Assembly (NCBI RefSeq): GCF_030719295.1
Contig: NZ_CP120997.1
Span: 3,476,501 to 3,540,500 of the forward strand
Direction: 5' to 3'
Source of the DNA: Streptomyces sp. Mut1
GTDB taxonomy: Bacteria > Actinomycetota > Actinomycetes > Streptomycetales > Streptomycetaceae
Length of the DNA stretch: 64,000 bases
The notes beneath the pieces were generated by a model. The model had not been told where the DNA came from and searched no databases. It worked only from the letters and a program-made list of their open reading frames with translations. A program made the position numbers and the translations under genes. Below are positions 61,496 through 64,000 of the stretch, one piece after another. Numbering within the stretch: position 1 is the first letter of the stretch; every line of letters begins with the position of its first letter.

Positions 61496-62155
61496 CTACT
61501 TCACCGGCCGCAGGCCCAGCGGACCCGCGATCTCCTCGACCATGACGCGGCCCGCCTCCTCTGCCAGGTCGTCGTCGCCCGCGTCCTGGTCGGTGTCCAG
61601 GCCGTCCAGCTCCTGGAGGGGCTGGTTGAGGCGGATGTGGGCGATGAGGGACTGGAGGGCGCGCAGCGCGGCGGAGGCGGTCGAGCCCCAGTTGGAGAAG
61701 TACGAGAACTGCCACCACCACAGGGCCTCGACGGTGCGCCCCTCCTCGTAGTGGGCCAGGCCGTGGCGCAGGTCGGTCACGAGGTCGGCCAGGTCGTCGG
61801 AGATGCGGGCGGCGACGGGGGCCTTGCGGGGCTCGTACGGGTCGAAGACCTCGGAGTAGACGTCGATCGGCTCCAGCAGGACCGCGAAACGCTCGCGCAG
61901 GCCGTCCGCGTCCGGCTCGGCGCCCAGGTCGGGCTCGTAGCGCTCGTCGGGGACGATGTCCTCGTACGCGCCGAGCCGGCCACCGGCCAGCAGGAGCTGG
62001 GAGACCTGGAGGAGCAGGACCGGAACGGCCTCCTCCGGCTCCTCGACCCCGGACACCTCGGTGACCGCGACGATGAACGTCTTGATCTGGTCGGCGATCT
62101 GGACCGCGAAGTCGCCGGGGTCGTGCGTGACGGTGTTCAACGTGGCGTCAGACAT
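61496..62155 (-). CDS. DUF5063 domain protein
   Basis: A 219-aa acidic, helical protein starting MSDATLNTVTHDPGDFAVQI, with LLLQVSQLLLAGGRLGAYED, VAARISDDLADLVTDLRHGL and EALWWWQFSYFSNWGSTASA. This matches the DUF5063 family found directly after recR in Streptomyces. Function unknown. The C-terminal 20 residues are acidic. It is probably in one operon with ybaB and recR. Confidence 0.8.
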   Translation of the reverse strand: MSDATLNTVTHDPGDFAVQIADQIKTFIVAVTEVSGVEEPEEAVPVLLLQVSQLLLAGGRLGAYEDIVPDERYEPDLGAEPDADGLRERFAVLLEPIDVYSEVFDPYEPRKAPVAARISDDLADLVTDLRHGLAHYEEGRTVEALWWWQFSYFSNWGSTASAALRALQSLIAHIRLNQPLQELDGLDTDQDAGDDDLAEEAGRVMVEEIAGPLGLRPVK

Positions 62156-62241
62156 CGAGGAGACCTCCCGTGTGCACGGTCGGAGACGGTGAGTAGAAGA
62201 TAACCGCGCTGAACGTAAAACCGCTGTGAGAGGCGGGGGCG

Positions 62242-62841
62242 TCAGACATCCAGCAGTCGCCTCCCCTCGAAGGCGCGGCCGAGGGTGACCTCGTCCGCGT
62301 ACTCCAGGTCGCCGCCCACCGGCAGGCCGCTGGCCAGCCTGGTGACGCGCAGGCCCATCGGCTTGACCATCCGCGCCAGGTACGTCGCGGTGGCCTCGCC
62401 CTCCAGGTTGGGGTCGGTCGCCAGGATCAGTTCCGTGATGGAGCCGTCGGCGAGGCGGGCCAGCAGTTCACGGATGCGCAGATCGTCCGGGCCGACGCCC
62501 TCGATGGGGCTGATCGCGCCGCCCAGCACGTGGTAGCGGCCCCGGAACTCACGGGTCCGCTCGATCGCGACGACGTCCTTCGGCTCCTCGACCACACAGA
62601 TGACCGACCGGTCGCGCCGCTGGTCGCGGCAGATGCCGCACTCCTCCTGCTGCGCCACATTGCCGCAGACCGCGCAGAAGCGGACCTTGTCCTTGACCTC
62701 CAGGAGGGCATGGGCGAGGCGCCGCACATCCGTGGGCTCGGACTGGAGGATGTGGAAGGCGATCCGCTGCGCGCTCTTGGGACCGACGCCGGGCAGCCTG
62801 CCCAGTTCGTCGATGAGGTCCTGAACCACGCCTTCGTACAA
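62242..62841 (-). CDS. recR: Recombination mediator protein RecR
   Basis: A 199-aa protein beginning (TTG/GTG-type start)[20 protein letters not shown]. Features are the helix-hairpin-helix [18 protein letters not shown], the C4 zinc finger [19 protein letters not shown] and the Toprim domain ([38 protein letters not shown]). RecR acts with RecO/RecF to load RecA on gapped DNA. It lies 85 bp after ybaB on the same strand. Confidence 0.95.
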   Translation of the reverse strand: MYEGVVQDLIDELGRLPGVGPKSAQRIAFHILQSEPTDVRRLAHALLEVKDKVRFCAVCGNVAQQEECGICRDQRRDRSVICVVEEPKDVVAIERTREFRGRYHVLGGAISPIEGVGPDDLRIRELLARLADGSITELILATDPNLEGEATATYLARMVKPMGLRVTRLASGLPVGGDLEYADEVTLGRAFEGRRLLDV

Positions 62842-62926
62842 CGGAACGCCTTCCTGACTGAGCCGGCCGGGTCGTGGTACGTACCGTAGGGGGTACGTAC
62901 GGTCTTGGGTATGGGTATGCGGACGG

Positions 62927-63280
62927 TCAGAACGGCAGGCCGGGCATGCCGCCGCCCAGACCCTGGGTCAGCGGGCCGAGCTTCTGCTGCTGGAGCTGCT
63001 GGGCGTTCTCGTTGGCCGCCTGCACCGCCGCAACGACGAGGTCCGCGAGGGTCTCGGTGTCCTCCGGGTCCACCGCCTTCGGGTCGATCACCAGGCCTCG
63101 CAGCTCGCCCGAGCCGTTGACCGTCGCCTTGACCAGGCCACCGCCCGCCTGGCCGTCGACCTCTGTCCTGGCAAGCTCCTCCTGGGCCTGGGCGAGGTCC
63201 TGCTGCATCTTCTGGGCCTGCTGCAGCAGCTGCTGCATATTGGGCTGACCACCACCGGGAATCACGGTCACTCCAGGCAT
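62927..63280 (-). CDS. YbaB/EbfC family nucleoid-associated protein
   Basis: A 117-aa protein with a Gly/Gln-rich N-terminus ([20 protein letters not shown]), a long helix, [20 protein letters not shown], and a second helix [20 protein letters not shown]. YbaB proteins are DNA-binding dimers, commonly encoded with recR. The start is at 63280. Confidence 0.9.
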   Translation of the reverse strand: MPGVTVIPGGGQPNMQQLLQQAQKMQQDLAQAQEELARTEVDGQAGGGLVKATVNGSGELRGLVIDPKAVDPEDTETLADLVVAAVQAANENAQQLQQQKLGPLTQGLGGGMPGLPF

Positions 63281-63699
63281 TTCGACGACAAATGTTTCGG
63301 TACGCCGAGCCTACGTGGTCCCCGGGCGGTGCGCCCCACCCGCCGACGAGCAACTCTTTCGAGTGAGATCGAGAGAGTGGTGCCGGGAGTCCTATACCTG
63401 ACCAGAGGCCGTACGCACCCGGGAATACCGCGATTTCGACCCCGCGGCCCACCATTCGGCGGTAGGAAGGGCATGCGTCCCGGTACGCACGCGCACCCCT
63501 CCCGTCACGCATGGTTACGCAAGGGGGACTGCCCGTCGCGTCCAGGGGCATGGAGCAGCCAGAGGGTGTCCGACACGTACCCGTGACACCGCGGGGATAT
63601 GCCGGACGCCCCCTGGGGAACAGAGATCCGCCCCGTCGTCGAGTACGAGTACGCGGTCGAGAGCACGCGTCGCCACGCAGCATGCAGAGGAGTACCCCG
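63281..63699. other. Divergent intergenic region ybaB / SLATT-type gene
   Basis: These 419 bases hold no recognised gene; the short frames inside lack protein features. Promoters for the leftward ybaB-recR operon and the rightward edge gene are expected here. Confidence 0.45.
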
Positions 63700-64000
63700 G
63701 TGAGTCAGCCGGAGATGCAGCCCGAAGTGCCGCCCAGCAAGTCCGGCACGCCCGGTCCAGCGGGTCCGGCCGCTCCCTCCGGTACGGGCTCCGGCGCCGA
63801 GGACCGCGGTGGGCGGGGCCATGACCTGACCGGGGAGCCGTTCCCGCTGGGCGACTGGGGCGAACCGTCCCAGCGGCTGGACGAGCTGTACCGATGGGCG
63901 GAAGCGGACGCGCTGCGTACCGCCGAGTGGTATCTGAACGACCGGCTGTGGAAGCGGCGCGCGGCCAGGGCGCTGCGGATCGGCACCGCCGCCGGTGTGG
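63700..64000 (+). CDS. Probable SLATT-domain membrane protein (partial, runs off the right edge)
   Basis: The GTG at 63700 has an AGGAG site 7 nt upstream. The visible 100 residues comprise a Pro/Gly/Ser-rich disordered N-terminus (about 45 residues), then GEPSQRLDELYRWAEADALR and TAEWYLNDRLWKRRAARALR leading into a hydrophobic segment at the edge. The pattern fits the helical start of SLATT two-transmembrane proteins, as often annotated beside ybaB in Streptomyces. The domain call rests on a partial sequence. Confidence 0.6.
   Translation, partial: MSQPEMQPEVPPSKSGTPGPAGPAAPSGTGSGAEDRGGRGHDLTGEPFPLGDWGEPSQRLDELYRWAEADALRTAEWYLNDRLWKRRAARALRIGTAAGV

Noticed and set aside
1..64000. CRISPR arrays, rRNA genes or a secondary-metabolite cluster
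   Set aside because: No regularly spaced repeats, no rRNA sequence and no polyketide or peptide synthetase genes were seen.

Overview
The window is a Streptomyces chromosome segment. The evidence is very high GC in third codon positions, frequent GTG starts, a WhiB-like WblA gene and gene order that I recall from Streptomyces. The left flank (1-16.4 kb) holds nhaA (partial), a holin-like membrane protein, an EphE-like hydrolase, the MarP protease, a CoA-pyrophosphatase NUDIX, nth, crp, an MBL hydrolase, a second NUDIX, RidA, DUF4177, two ArsA-type ATPases, wblA, a class A penicillin-binding protein, YqeY and a metallophosphoesterase. This order closely follows the Mycobacterium tuberculosis Rv3669-Rv3683 block and, from memory, the S. 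coelicolor region around SCO3564-SCO3582.

A tRNA-Pro(CGG) gene at 16449-16522 is the attachment site of a 31.3-kb integrated element (16481-47760) bounded by a perfect 48-bp direct repeat. Both inner ends carry paired TGGGAGCC motifs at the same 11-bp spacing, which look like recombinase arm sites. The backbone contains a tyrosine integrase with an embedded LacI-type helix-turn-helix, an excisionase, an XRE regulator, a phage-type replication-initiator-like protein, a DnaC-like ATPase, a DUF2637 membrane protein, a MobC-like protein and a MOB relaxase. No TraB/Tra translocase or type IV secretion gene is visible, so it looks mobilisable rather than self-transmissible. A decayed fragment of the att core at 19396-19421 suggests that the left 2.9 kb came from an earlier insertion.

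The element carries two cargo zones. Next to attL are a multiply frameshifted nuclease-like pseudogene and a translationally coupled pair: a DUF4365 nuclease-like protein and a 405-aa unknown. Near attR is an 11.8-kb island: a C5-cytosine methyltransferase facing a three-gene operon that resembles DptF/DptG/DptH (DndFGH/SspFGH), closed by a frameshifted Vsr endonuclease gene. No dndABCDE or sspABCD sulfur-modification genes are present. A DndFGH-like effector operon paired with DNA cytosine methylation instead of phosphorothioation is the most interesting possibility here. An IS3-family element with clear inverted repeats sits in the divergent region between the methyltransferase and the triad. 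An IS5-family element with a convergent passenger gene lies just before the methyltransferase.

The right flank (47.8-64 kb) is chromosomal: an ABC transporter with a small secreted protein, a secreted SGNH hydrolase, a methyltransferase, an S9 peptidase, a SURF1 protein, a SigE-family sigma factor with a membrane-anchored partner, asd and ask (aspartate pathway), a DUF5063 gene, recR, ybaB and the start of a probable SLATT-domain gene. The sigma/asd/ask/recR/ybaB order matches what I recall of S. coelicolor SCO3613-SCO3620.
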